From Streptomyces sp. SID9727 (GTDB lineage Bacteria; Actinomycetota; Actinomycetes; Streptomycetales; Streptomycetaceae): a stretch of DNA of 49,681 nucleotides. The stretch is taken from positions 1 through 49,681 of the forward strand of contig NZ_JAAGNI010000388.1 of NCBI RefSeq assembly GCF_010550605.1. The letters run 5' to 3'. The first letter of the stretch is position 1. Each line of letters opens with the position of its first letter. A program made the translations under genes and the position numbers. The notes under the pieces were generated by a model that did no database searches, had not been told where the DNA came from, and worked only from the letters and a program-made list of their open reading frames with translations. Positions 15,780 through 23,712 of the stretch are shown here, in pieces.

Positions 15780-17317
15780 GCACGGCTGTGCGGCGGGGCC
15801 TGCGCGCCGGGCTCCGCTGGACCAGCCTGCGCCTGCGGCTCGTCATCGTCTTCGGCCTCGTCGCGCTGACCGCCGCCGTCTCGGCCTCCGGCATCGCGTA
15901 CTGGCTCAACCGCGAGGCGGTGCTGACGCGCACCCAGGACGCGGCGCTCGGGGACTTCCGCCAGGAGATGCAGTCCCGGGCGGCCTCGCTGCCGCTGCGC
16001 CCCACCAAGGAGGACCTGCAGACGGCCGCCGTGCAGATGGCGAGCAGCAGCCCCGGCTACAGCGTGCTCCTGATCGACCAGCGCGACGCGGGCAAGCCCA
16101 TCGTCGGCAACAGCGACCTGGACACCTTCACCCGCGACAACGTACCGCTGTCGCTGCAGGAGCAGGTGGACCGGAAGCAGCCGGTCAAGGCGGGCAACAA
16201 GTACGAGTACCACCTGTTCTGGCAGCGCACCTCGATACGCGGCACGCCGTATCTCGTCGCCGGTACGAAGATCATCGGCGGTGGGCCGACCGGCTACATG
16301 CTGAAGTCGCTCGACCAGGAGCGGCAGGACCTCAGCTCGCTCGCCTGGTCGCTGGGGATCGCCACGGCGCTCGCCCTGGTCGGCTCGGCGCTGCTCGCGC
16401 AGGCGGCGGCGACGACCGTACTGCGGCCGGTGCAGCGGCTCGGGGACGCGGCCCGCAAGCTCGGCGAGGGCAAGCTCGACACCCGGCTCGTGGTGTCCGG
16501 CACCGATGAACTGGCCGATCTGTCGCGCACGTTCAACCGGACCGCCGGCTCGCTGGAGAAGAAGGTCGCGGACATGAGCGCCCGCGAGGAGGCCAGCCGC
16601 CGCTTCGTCGCCGACATGTCGCACGAGCTGCGTACGCCGCTGACGGCGCTCACCGCGGTCACGGAGGTGCTGGAGGACGAGGTCGACAGCCTCGACCCGA
16701 TGATCGCCCCCGCGGTGAACCTGGTGGTCAGCGAGACCCGCCGGCTGAACAACCTCGTGGAGAACCTGATGGAGGTGACCCGCTTCGACGCGGGCACCGC
16801 CCGCCTGGTCCTGGACGACGTGGACGTCGCCGACCAGGTGACCGCCTGCATCGACGCCCGCGCCTGGCTGGACGCGGTCGAACTGGACGCCGAGCGCGGC
16901 ACGATGGTCCGCCTCGACCCGCGCCGGCTCGACGTGATCCTGGCGAACCTGATCGGCAACGCGCTCAAGCACGGCGGTTCGCCGGTACGGGTCTCGGTGC
17001 GGATCGAGGGCGAGGAGCTGGTGATCGAGGTCCGGGACCACGGCCCCGGCATCCCCGAGGACGTCCTGCCGCACGTCTTCGACCGGTTCTACAAGGCGAG
17101 CGCCTCCAGGCCGCGTTCGGACGGCAGCGGCCTCGGGCTCTCCATCGCCATGGAGAACGCGCACATCCACAACGGCGACATCACCGCCCGCAACTCCCCC
17201 GACGGGGACGGCGCGGTCTTCGTGCTGCGCCTGCCGCGCGACCCCGGGGCGCCGAGCCGTACCGGCGGGGACCACGACGCACCGATACCGGAGCACCAGG
17301 AGGACGACGCGACGTGA
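15776..17317 (+). CDS. afsQ2: AfsQ2 sensor histidine kinase
   Basis: 513 aa from GTG at 15776. A first membrane helix (about residues 22-44) is followed by an extracytoplasmic sensor of about 145 residues, a second helix (about 189-210), a HAMP segment, then the kinase core: His283 in FVADMSHELRTPLT, N box ANLIGNALKHGG, G boxes DHGPGIPED and GSGLGLSIA. It autophosphorylates and transfers phosphate to AfsQ1. Both ends overlap neighbours by GTGA (afsQ1 upstream, lipoprotein downstream), so the three form one translationally coupled operon. Confidence 0.95.
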   Translation: MSTAVRRGLRAGLRWTSLRLRLVIVFGLVALTAAVSASGIAYWLNREAVLTRTQDAALGDFRQEMQSRAASLPLRPTKEDLQTAAVQMASSSPGYSVLLIDQRDAGKPIVGNSDLDTFTRDNVPLSLQEQVDRKQPVKAGNKYEYHLFWQRTSIRGTPYLVAGTKIIGGGPTGYMLKSLDQERQDLSSLAWSLGIATALALVGSALLAQAAATTVLRPVQRLGDAARKLGEGKLDTRLVVSGTDELADLSRTFNRTAGSLEKKVADMSAREEASRRFVADMSHELRTPLTALTAVTEVLEDEVDSLDPMIAPAVNLVVSETRRLNNLVENLMEVTRFDAGTARLVLDDVDVADQVTACIDARAWLDAVELDAERGTMVRLDPRRLDVILANLIGNALKHGGSPVRVSVRIEGEELVIEVRDHGPGIPEDVLPHVFDRFYKASASRPRSDGSGLGLSIAMENAHIHNGDITARNSPDGDGAVFVLRLPRDPGAPSRTGGDHDAPIPEHQEDDAT

Positions 17318-17925
17318 GGCGCAGCGAACGCCGGGGACACCGAACCGCCGCCGCCCTGGCAGGTGCCGCACTCTGTGCCGTGCTGGCGGCGGGCTGCGGC
17401 ATCCGTACGACGTCGGTGCCGGTGGACGCGGGCGCCGCCCCGTCCCGGGTGCCGTGCGCGATGCCCGCCGAGGACGCCGCGGCCCAGGCCCGGCGGGGCA
17501 TCCCCGTGCAGGTGTACCTGGTCTGCGCCTCGCAGCTGGTGACGGTGGACCGGGCGGTGCAGGTGCAAGGGGCCGGGTCGGACCGGCTGGCGGTCGCCAC
17601 GGAACTGCTGGACGAGTTGCGCAGGCAGCCCACGGCCGACGAACGGCAGGCGGGTTTCTCCACCGGTGTGCCCGGGACGCTCCGCGTCTTCGGCCCCCGC
17701 CCGGGCGACGCGAAGGACGCGCTGCGGCTCAACGAGCAGCCGGAGGACCTGTCGGCCGAGGCCCTGGCCCAGGTCGTCTGCACCTTCGCGGACAGCGAGT
17801 CCCTGGCTCCCGGCGACACGGTGACACTGGGCGGCCCGGGCGAGTACCCGGCCCGCGGCTACCTCTGCACGGCGGAGACGAAGGCCAGCCCGAAGGCGGT
17901 GCCGAGCACGGTGGGGGCGCCGTAG
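17314..17925 (+). CDS. lipoprotein encoded with AfsQ1/Q2
   Basis: 203 aa from GTG at 17314, overlapping the afsQ2 stop by GTGA. The signal peptide ends in lipobox LAAGC (Cys about residue 28), so it is predicted to be lipid-anchored outside the membrane. The mature part contains VYLVCASQLVTVDRAVQVQ and repeats of acidic/proline-rich sequence, resembling GerMN-type folds found in actinomycete lipoproteins, although I cannot confirm the domain. Its conserved position after the kinase suggests it tunes the AfsQ2 sensor domain. Function otherwise unknown. Confidence 0.78.
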   Translation: MRRSERRGHRTAAALAGAALCAVLAAGCGIRTTSVPVDAGAAPSRVPCAMPAEDAAAQARRGIPVQVYLVCASQLVTVDRAVQVQGAGSDRLAVATELLDELRRQPTADERQAGFSTGVPGTLRVFGPRPGDAKDALRLNEQPEDLSAEALAQVVCTFADSESLAPGDTVTLGGPGEYPARGYLCTAETKASPKAVPSTVGAP

Positions 17926-18006
17926 GGTGCCTCGGGGGCCCGCCGTGAGGCAGGTCTCCCCCGGTCCTGCGGAACCGATCCTGCCGCCGCCCGCGTCTAG
18001 GGCTTC

Positions 18007-18555
18007 GTGCGTCAAGGTACGGACGGCCAGGCCGTCATCCGCTTCCGCGCGGTCGGGGTGTCGCTGCTCCTCGCGCATCTGCTGCTCGTCGGGTGGCTCA
18101 CCCTGCGTCCGCTGGACGTGCCGTGGATGGACGCCCCCAACCTCTCGCCGTTCGCCGGCATCAGGGCCGATCTGTCGCTCGGCCCGGCCGCCGCGTTCCG
18201 CCGGATCGGCGGCGGGCTGCTGCTGCTGGCGCCGCTGGGCGTGCTGCTCCCGATGGCCGGGGGCCGGCTGTACGTGTCCCCGTGGCTGTCGCTGGCCCGT
18301 ACGGTCGCGGCCGGTGCGCTGATCTCGCTGGCCATCGAGCTGGGGCAGACCGGGGTGGCCGGTCAGGTGGTGGACGTGGACTCGCTGTTCCTGAACACGG
18401 CGGGCGTCGCCCTCGCCCATGCCCTGGTGGTCCCGGCGTGCCGGGCGTGCCTGCGCCGGCGCGGCGGACCGGAGCCGCGGGTGGTGTCGCGGGGCGGGCA
18501 CGAGGCGCCTCAGGGTTCGACCCCGACGATTTCCGGGGTCGGGATGGCCCCGTAG
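18007..18555 (+). CDS. VanZ-like membrane protein
   Basis: 182 aa from GTG at 18007. Four hydrophobic segments are visible: VGVSLLLAHLLLVGWLTL, IGGGLLLLAPLGVLLPMA, TVAAGALISLAIELGQ and FLNTAGVALAHALVV. The sequence IELGQTGVAGQVVDVDSLFLNTAG is characteristic of the VanZ family, membrane proteins first found in teicoplanin resistance clusters. The hydrophilic C-terminal tail has no motif. Role in this strain unknown; presence alone does not imply glycopeptide resistance. It is read in the same direction as the AfsQ operon, 81 bp downstream. Confidence 0.78.
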   Translation: MRQGTDGQAVIRFRAVGVSLLLAHLLLVGWLTLRPLDVPWMDAPNLSPFAGIRADLSLGPAAAFRRIGGGLLLLAPLGVLLPMAGGRLYVSPWLSLARTVAAGALISLAIELGQTGVAGQVVDVDSLFLNTAGVALAHALVVPACRACLRRRGGPEPRVVSRGGHEAPQGSTPTISGVGMAP

Positions 18556-18645
18556 AGCGACGCTTCGTCCGGTTCGTCGCGCGACGATGGAGGTACCGGG
18601 AGCACAACGGACTGCTCCCCGCAACGGTTCGCGAAGGAGCCCACC

Positions 18646-18849
18646 ATGGCCGCACTTGCCCGCCCCCGTGACGGACGCATGATCGGCGGAGTGTGCGCAG
18701 CGCTGGCGCGGCGTTTCGGCACGTCGGCGAGGACCATGCGCATCATCTTCCTGGTCTCGTGCCTGCTGCCGGGCCCGCAGTTCCTGCTCTACCTGGCGCT
18801 GTGGCTGCTGCTGCCCCAGGAGCGGCCGTCCTCCTCGGCCGCCTGGTAG
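18646..18849 (+). CDS. PspC-domain small membrane protein
   Basis: 67 aa from ATG at 18646, preceded by GAAGGAG at good spacing. The N-terminal ARPRDGRMIGGVCAALARRF is the PspC signature, followed by TARTMRIIF-type amphipathic sequence and one membrane segment (FLLYLALWLLLP). Short stand-alone PspC proteins in actinobacteria are linked to envelope stress but are mostly uncharacterised. It ends before a very strong convergent terminator. Confidence 0.82.
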   Translation: MAALARPRDGRMIGGVCAALARRFGTSARTMRIIFLVSCLLPGPQFLLYLALWLLLPQERPSSSAAW

Positions 18850-18860
18850 CCGTCCCCCGC

Positions 18861-18910
18861 ACATGCCGGTGGGCGGGCACCCCGAGGGGGGTGCCCGCCC
18901 ACCGGCATGT
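18861..18910. terminator. perfect 23-bp hairpin, bidirectional terminator
   Basis: Arms 18861-18883 and 18888-18910 are fully complementary with a 4-nt GAGG loop. It lies 11 bp after the PspC stop and 12 bp from the stop of the convergent secreted-protein gene. Confidence 0.88.
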
Positions 18911-18922
18911 TCCGGCTTCGGC

Positions 18923-19237
18923 TCAGCGGCCGAGCGGCAGACCGTTGGCGGACAGGCCGCTGGTGGTCAGACCGCCGGCCGGCATGCCGCCGAGGAGGCC
19001 CTTGACGGGGGTGGTGGCGTCGCCGAGGACCTTGGTCTGGCTGGTGCCGAGGAGCTGGTCGGCGGTGTCCTGGACCGGCAGCGTCGAGGTGGCGTCGGCC
19101 ACGGCACCGGCGACGGGCAGGAGGCTGGTCGCGGTCTCCAGCGGCAGCGCGGAGGCGGACGCGGTTCCGGCGGCGGCAGCGGCGAAAGCGGCACCGAGTA
19201 CGGCGACACCGAGAGTCCTGGCGGCAGACTGCTTCAT
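18923..19237 (-). CDS. small secreted protein
   Basis: 104 aa from ATG at 19237. The signal peptide MKQSAARTLGVAVLGAAFAA continues to an AGTASASALP cleavage region. The mature part, about 75 residues, is rich in Ala, Gly, Leu and Thr (LPLETATSLLPVAGAVADA, GGMPAGGLTTSG) and has no cysteine or enzyme motif. It is similar in style to the exported protein at 12726-13142. Such proteins are numerous in Streptomyces; function unknown. The gene stands alone between two hairpin terminators. Confidence 0.68.
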   Translation of the reverse strand: MKQSAARTLGVAVLGAAFAAAAAGTASASALPLETATSLLPVAGAVADATSTLPVQDTADQLLGTSQTKVLGDATTPVKGLLGGMPAGGLTTSGLSANGLPLGR

Positions 19238-19324
19238 ATGACATTCATCCTTGGGGAAGGGGACGTGAGCGGCTATGCAACGTAGCCATCCGCAGCCCCG
19301 CTCCGCAAACATCCGCCCCTACGG

Positions 19325-19357
19325 AAAAACGGCCGGGAAAACCTCTCCCCGGCCGTT
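19325..19357 (-). terminator. intrinsic terminator of the adenosine deaminase gene
   Basis: 10-bp stem (19328-19337 with 19348-19357) and 10-nt loop. On the minus strand it is followed by TTTTT (19329-19325), a U-tract that is unusual for this GC-rich genome. Confidence 0.82.
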
Positions 19358-19372
19358 CCCCGTACGACTCCG

Positions 19373-20527
19373 TCAGCCGGCCAACGAGGAAGACACGCTG
19401 GTCGCAGCGGTCTGCTCGAAAAGCCATTCGGACTTCAGCTCGGCATATCCGGGCTTGATGACGTCATTGATCATCGCCAGACGTTCATCGAAAGGAATGA
19501 ACGCGGACTTCATTCCATTGACGGTGAACCACTGCATGTCATCGAGCGTGTATCCGAAAGCCTCGGTCAGCTTCTCGAATTCCTGACTCATGCTCGTACC
19601 GCTCATGAGACGGTTGTCAGTATTGACGGTGGTCCGGAAGTGCAGCTTGCGGAGCAGCCCGATGGGGTGCTCCGCGTACGAGGACGCGGCACCGGTCTGG
19701 AGGTTGGACGTGGGGCACATCTCCAGCGGGATGCGCTTGTCCCGTACGTAGGAGGCGAGCCGGCCCAGCTTCACGGAGCCGTCCTCCGCGACCTCGATGT
19801 CGTCGATGATGCGGACCCCGTGCCCGAGCCGGTCGGCACCGCACCACTGGATGGCCTGCCAGATCGACGGCAGCCCGAACGCCTCGCCCGCGTGGATCGT
19901 GAAGTGGTTGTTCTCGCGCTTGAGGTACTCGAACGCGTCCAGGTGCCGGGTGGGCGGGAACCCGGCCTCGGCGCCCGCGATGTCGAAGCCGACGACGCCC
20001 TGGTCCCGGTAGCGGTTGGCGAGTTCGGCGATCTCCAGGGAGCGCGCGGCGTGCCGCATGGCGGTGAGCAGGGCGCCGACGCGGATGCGGTTGCCGTCCT
20101 GCCGGGCCCGCCGCTCGCCCTCGCGGAAACCCTCATTGACGGCCTCGACCACCTCTTCGAGGGTCAGCCCGGCCTCCAGGTGCTGCTCGGGGGCGTACCG
20201 CACCTCGGCGTAGACGACACCGTCGGCCGCCAGGTCCTCGGCGCACTCGGCGGCGACCCGGACCAGCGCGTCACGGGTCTGCATGACCGCGCAGGTGTGG
20301 GCGAACGTCTCCAGATACCGCTCCAGCGAACCGGAGTCGGCCGCCTCCCGGAACCAGATGCCGAGCTTGTCGGGCTCGTTCTCGGGAAGCGCGTCGTAGC
20401 CGGTCGCCGCTGCGAGATCGACGATCGTTCCGGGGCGCAGACCGCCGTCGAGGTGGTCGTGCAGAAGGACCTTGGGGGCACGCCGGATCTGGTCCGGGCC
20501 GGGCACGTGGAGGGTCGGGCTCATCAT
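19373..20527 (-). CDS. add: adenosine deaminase
   Basis: 384 aa from the first of two ATG codons, at 20527. It converts (deoxy)adenosine to (deoxy)inosine, feeding purine nucleoside phosphorylase. Zn ligands and catalytic residues are visible: H23 and H25 in LHDHLDGGL, His in TIHAGEA with catalytic Glu, GHGVRI, and the Asp pair in TVNTDNRLMSG. A -10-like TACAGT (minus strand, 20539-20534) ends 7 nt before the ATG, predicting a leaderless mRNA, and the palindromic operator lies immediately upstream. A U-tract terminator follows. Confidence 0.95.
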   Translation of the reverse strand: MMSPTLHVPGPDQIRRAPKVLLHDHLDGGLRPGTIVDLAAATGYDALPENEPDKLGIWFREAADSGSLERYLETFAHTCAVMQTRDALVRVAAECAEDLAADGVVYAEVRYAPEQHLEAGLTLEEVVEAVNEGFREGERRARQDGNRIRVGALLTAMRHAARSLEIAELANRYRDQGVVGFDIAGAEAGFPPTRHLDAFEYLKRENNHFTIHAGEAFGLPSIWQAIQWCGADRLGHGVRIIDDIEVAEDGSVKLGRLASYVRDKRIPLEMCPTSNLQTGAASSYAEHPIGLLRKLHFRTTVNTDNRLMSGTSMSQEFEKLTEAFGYTLDDMQWFTVNGMKSAFIPFDERLAMINDVIKPGYAELKSEWLFEQTAATSVSSSLAG

Positions 20528-20543
20528 CCAGGCACTGTAGCGC

Positions 20544-20555
20544 CTACGCGCGTAG
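20544..20555. promoter_or_regulatory. palindromic operator CTACGCGCGTAG in the adenosine deaminase promoter
   Basis: Perfect 12-bp palindrome located 4 bp upstream of the -10-like TACAGT of the minus-strand promoter, thus inside the -35/-10 spacer. Same geometry as at deoC. Confidence 0.75.
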
Positions 20556-20666
20556 AGCGGGCTAGTCGTTGCATAACGGTACGGTCGAGCCTTCGTGCGC
20601 CCCGCTGCGTAACAGACCCCGCGAACGGGGGTGGCGGACCCGCGCCGGTCTGACACTGTGTACGCC

Positions 20667-21431
20667 ATGGCACAGCGCGCACTCCCCCAGCCGGCGGCAC
20701 GGCTGGGACGGGCCGTCGGAGCGGCGGCCGGAGCATCAACGGTCGGCGGCGTGGTCCTGCTGCTCCCGGACGGCGAGCCCCACTCGCACCGCCGCCCCTC
20801 CTCCCTCTCCCACGCCCGCCTGCTCCCGCTGGCCCGCGCCCTGGCCCACGCGGGCCGCGCCGACGGCCTCACCGCCCATGTGGTGCGCTACCGCTGCCGC
20901 GGCTGGAACGAGGACGACGCCCACCTCGCGGCGGACGCGGAGTGGGCGGTGGACGAGGCCGTACGCCGCTACGGCGACGTCCCCCTCTGCCTGGCCGGCC
21001 ACGGCATGGGCGCCCGGGCGGCCCTCCGCGCGGGCGGCCACCCGGCGGTCGGCGCGGTCCTGGCCATGGCCCCCTGGCTCCCCGGCGACCCGTCCGCCGA
21101 CCCCGAACCGGTGAAGCACCTGGTCGGCCGCCCGGTCCTGCTGGTCCACGGCACCAACGACATGCGCTGCGCCCCGGAGCTCTCCTTCCGCCTCGCCGAA
21201 CGCGCCAAGAAGGCCAACCGCGACACCTGCCGCTTCGAGGTCCACTCGGACGGGCACGGGCTGCGCCAACACCGCTCGGAGGTCGCCGCCCTGGCCGCCG
21301 ACTTCGTACGCGGCACACTGTTCGGCCACGCGTACGCCCGCCCGGTGACGGACGCGCTGGCGGCCCCGCCGCCACTGGGGCTGCGGATGCCGCTGGCGGT
21401 GGGGTTCGGGGAGTCGTTGGGGGTGGGGTGA
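20667..21431 (+). CDS. alpha/beta hydrolase fold protein lacking the nucleophile serine
   Basis: 254 aa from ATG at 20667 (GTG at 20631 also in frame). Fold elements: GGVVLLLPDGE, YRCRGWNEDD, the nucleophile elbow LAGHGMGARAAL, acid residue in VLLVHGTNDMRCAPE, and His in VHSDGHGLRQH. The elbow normally reads GHSMG; here Gly replaces the catalytic Ser, so classic serine hydrolase chemistry is unlikely. Substrate unknown. It is divergent from adenosine deaminase and is the last gene before the CRISPR-Cas locus. Confidence 0.78.
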   Translation: MAQRALPQPAARLGRAVGAAAGASTVGGVVLLLPDGEPHSHRRPSSLSHARLLPLARALAHAGRADGLTAHVVRYRCRGWNEDDAHLAADAEWAVDEAVRRYGDVPLCLAGHGMGARAALRAGGHPAVGAVLAMAPWLPGDPSADPEPVKHLVGRPVLLVHGTNDMRCAPELSFRLAERAKKANRDTCRFEVHSDGHGLRQHRSEVAALAADFVRGTLFGHAYARPVTDALAAPPPLGLRMPLAVGFGESLGVG

Positions 21432-21498
21432 GAAGTCCTTACGGGGGAGGCGGCACCCACGCCCACACGACGGAGTCTGCTCGTGCACAACGCGGTGG

Positions 21499-21527
21499 GG
21501 CATCCCCGCACGCGCGGGGCGGGCCCC
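21499..21527 (+). CRISPR. solitary degenerate CRISPR repeat near cas2
   Basis: A 17-bp stretch (21503-21519, TCCCCGCACGCGCGGGG) is identical to the core of the array repeat at 31268, including its asymmetric loop. Over the 29-bp repeat length about 22 positions match; the first four and parts of the last eight differ. No second copy lies 61 bp away on either side. It is on the cas2 side of the cas operon, the opposite end from the array, and looks like the remnant of a second array or a deliberate single-repeat element. Confidence 0.6.
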
Positions 21528-21598
21528 CGCGACCTGCCGGTCTACCGTCCCCCGGAGCCGTTCCGCGCCACTTTCACTGAAACCGGCCTAGCAGCCCA

Positions 21599-21622
21599 AG
21601 CGGTCGCCGCAGCTCAACCGCT
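21599..21622 (-). terminator. possible terminator after cas2
   Basis: Short inverted repeat AGCGGT/ACCGCT with a 12-nt loop directly after the cas2 stop. Weak evidence. Confidence 0.3.
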
Positions 21623-21981
21623 CACCCCCGGCCGAACCGGCGCCGCTTCGCCGCCTTGCTCCATCCTTGCTTCGGCCCCTCGGCGGGCACCGGGGGCTTG
21701 GGCGCTGCCTCGTTCGGGCGGTGGATCAGGGTCAGGCCCTCGTGGTCGGTCGGATGCCACTTGTGGTCGTGGGTGCGGAAGGTGAAGCCCTGTTCGTTGT
21801 CGGTGGTGTGAGCCAGCAGCGCGCGGCCCTGGTTCGCGTATTCCTGGACCTCCGCCCAGAGCACGTCGCGGATCCTTGCCGACGGGTTGCCGATGAAGAC
21901 GCCCGCCGAGATCTCCAGGAGCCAGCGCGTGAGGAAGCCACGGAGACCGACCGGGCAGTTGGTGAGCACGATCACCGTCAC
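21622..21981 (-). CDS. cas2e: CRISPR-associated endonuclease Cas2, type I-E
   Basis: 119 aa from GTG at 21981, with GGAGGAG 8 nt upstream and a GTGA overlap with the cas1 stop. It starts MTVIVLTNCPVGLRGFLTRW, followed by VFIGNPSARIRDVLW and a basic C-terminal tail (KAAKRRRFGRG), typical of the Cas2e (CasB-independent, ygbF-like) family of type I-E. It forms the integration complex with Cas1 that inserts new spacers at the leader end of the array. Last gene of the eight-gene cas operon. Confidence 0.93.
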   Translation of the reverse strand: MTVIVLTNCPVGLRGFLTRWLLEISAGVFIGNPSARIRDVLWAEVQEYANQGRALLAHTTDNEQGFTFRTHDHKWHPTDHEGLTLIHRPNEAAPKPPVPAEGPKQGWSKAAKRRRFGRG

Positions 21982-22937
21982 CAGAACATCTCCTCCGCCT
22001 CGCGGGGCTCCGTCCCCCCGTAGTTCCGGCCGGCGGCGACCTCCTCGCCGCCGTCGCTCTGCAGCGTGACCACGTCCCGTTCGACGCCGGGGGCGACCGC
22101 GCCCAGCAGGTTCTTGATGTCGTCCACGCACCGGTCCAGCAGCGAGGTCTCGTTGATGCGGTCGCGGAGGGCCCGCCGGGTCCGGGATGCCACGTCCTCC
22201 TCGCTCTCCGCAGCCACGTCGAAGGCGAGCGGGATGCCGAGTCCCGTCTTGTACAGGTCGGCTATGGCGAGGACGAAGGAGAGCTCGTGGCCGGAGTGGA
22301 CGAAGCCCAGGGCGGGGCTGCACCCGAGGGACGACACGACCGCGTGGGCCACTCCGTACATGCACTGGGCCGCAGCGGTGATCGCCTGGTTGACCGCGTC
22401 ACCGGCGGTGAAGTCGCCGGGGACGTACCGACGGCCCCTCCAGCGGATGCCCGTACGGGCCGCTTCGGCCCGGTAGCAGTCCTTGACCCGGCGGCCCTCC
22501 CGGCCGAGGAGCCCTTTGCGGGTGAGTCCGTCGGGGTTCTCGTCCGGGAAACGCAGCCGGTACATCGCACGGGCCACGGACAGACGGCTGCGGGGGTTCG
22601 CCCACTGGACCGCCTGTGCCTCGGCAAGGGCGGACGAGCGGGTCAGCGCACGCCCGCCCGCGTAATACCGCACGCCCTGCTCACCGACCCAAGCGACGGC
22701 GGCACCGGTCTCGCCCAGGACGCTCATCGCCTGGTGGGTGATCCGGGTGCCCGGCCCCAGGAGCAGGGTGCCGATCGTCGCCGAAGGGATGTGTGTCGCG
22801 CCTTCCGCGTCCTCAGCGGTGATCGCGTTGGCGTCCCGGTGCACCACGCAGCGCTCCAGGTAGATGAAGGACAACCGTTCGCCGGTACGGGTGAGGTGGC
22901 GAGGGGTGAGAGCGGCGCGCTGGGAGACCGTGGCCAC
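21978..22937 (-). CDS. cas1e: CRISPR-associated integrase Cas1, type I-E
   Basis: 319 aa from ATG at 22937, 4 bp after the cas6e stop. It is the integrase subunit of spacer acquisition. Metal-site residues aligned by eye to E. coli Cas1: Glu147 (GREGRRVK) to E141, His214 (GFVHSG) to H208, Asp227 (AIADLYK) to D221. The position of E. coli D218 (SFVYDIAD) is Ala224 here (SFVLAIAD). The three direct ligands remain, so the protein may still be active, but the change is notable. Length normal. Confidence 0.94.
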   Translation of the reverse strand: MATVSQRAALTPRHLTRTGERLSFIYLERCVVHRDANAITAEDAEGATHIPSATIGTLLLGPGTRITHQAMSVLGETGAAVAWVGEQGVRYYAGGRALTRSSALAEAQAVQWANPRSRLSVARAMYRLRFPDENPDGLTRKGLLGREGRRVKDCYRAEAARTGIRWRGRRYVPGDFTAGDAVNQAITAAAQCMYGVAHAVVSSLGCSPALGFVHSGHELSFVLAIADLYKTGLGIPLAFDVAAESEEDVASRTRRALRDRINETSLLDRCVDDIKNLLGAVAPGVERDVVTLQSDGGEEVAAGRNYGGTEPREAEEMFW

Positions 22938-22941
22938 CGGA

Positions 22942-23712
22942 TCATTCCGTTCCGGTGAGCGGTGCCAGCGTCAGCAGGCCGCAGCCGTACGCCTTCGCCT
23001 TGCCGAGCCCGCGTGTGAGTGTCCGCCGGAAGGCGACCGGGTCCGTCACTTCCAGGTGGCCGTCGAACGTCACCGTCACGATGCTGACGCGTCCGGCCCG
23101 CTTCCCCTCGCCTCGTCCCTTGTCGAAGGCGAGGCCGCGACGGTCGCCTACCGTCAACCGGTACCGGTCGCCGTGGTGACCGTGACCACGGTGCGTGGTC
23201 CCGGCCGGCAGCAGCCGTTCGCTCTGCGGCTTTTCGACGACATGGAAACCGCAGCGCTCCTGGCGGTCGAGAAGCCACCCCATCTGGTGCACGGGGGTGA
23301 GATGTGCGGTGCGCTTACGGGGCTCGTCCGGCTTCCGCCGTATGTCGTGGACCGGGTTCGCGGTCAACCGGAACGCCCACCGCTGCCCCTGGGCCAGTCG
23401 GTCGAGGAAAGGAGCGTACGGCCGCGTCTGCCAGCCCGGGGACTGGGCATCGGCAACCGCGGGCCAACCCGCCTGCTCCACCAAGTGGGTCAGATCGGGC
23501 CGGTCGGGGCTGACGACATACAGCAGTACCTCGGCGCGCGCGTTCTCGTCGAGGCGCCACAGCACCCGAGGGCCGCCGGCAGCGTCAGCCGCCTCCGTGG
23601 GCAGGAGTCCCGGGAACGACGCCATGACGGCGGCGTGCAGCACCTGGGGGGAGGACAGCAGACGGCGTGCGCCCGTGCGCGCGGTGTTCATGCGGAAGCG
23701 GGTCAGGAACAT
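22942..23712 (-). CDS. cas6e: crRNA-processing endoribonuclease Cas6e
   Basis: 256 aa from ATG at 23712, whose A is also the last base of the cas5 stop. It cuts the array transcript at the base of each repeat hairpin and stays bound to the crRNA 3' hairpin in Cascade. N-terminal MFLTRFRMNT strand, a His26 in VLHAAVM matching the catalytic His of Cas6e enzymes, and the C-terminal Gly-rich loop GLGKAKAYGCGLL are all present. The repeats can form the expected hairpin (CCCCGC/GCGGGG). Confidence 0.94.
   Translation of the reverse strand: MFLTRFRMNTARTGARRLLSSPQVLHAAVMASFPGLLPTEAADAAGGPRVLWRLDENARAEVLLYVVSPDRPDLTHLVEQAGWPAVADAQSPGWQTRPYAPFLDRLAQGQRWAFRLTANPVHDIRRKPDEPRKRTAHLTPVHQMGWLLDRQERCGFHVVEKPQSERLLPAGTTHRGHGHHGDRYRLTVGDRRGLAFDKGRGEGKRAGRVSIVTVTFDGHLEVTDPVAFRRTLTRGLGKAKAYGCGLLTLAPLTGTE

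Noticed and set aside
18007..18555. Glycopeptide resistance determinant because of VanZ similarity
   Set aside because: No vanHAX, vanR or vanS genes are nearby and VanZ-like proteins are common in actinomycetes; only a family name is justified.
21432..21498. Integration site or direct repeat marking the left edge of the CRISPR island
   Set aside because: I compared it by eye with sequence near 31627-31719 and 37265-37360 and found no shared repeat of useful length.
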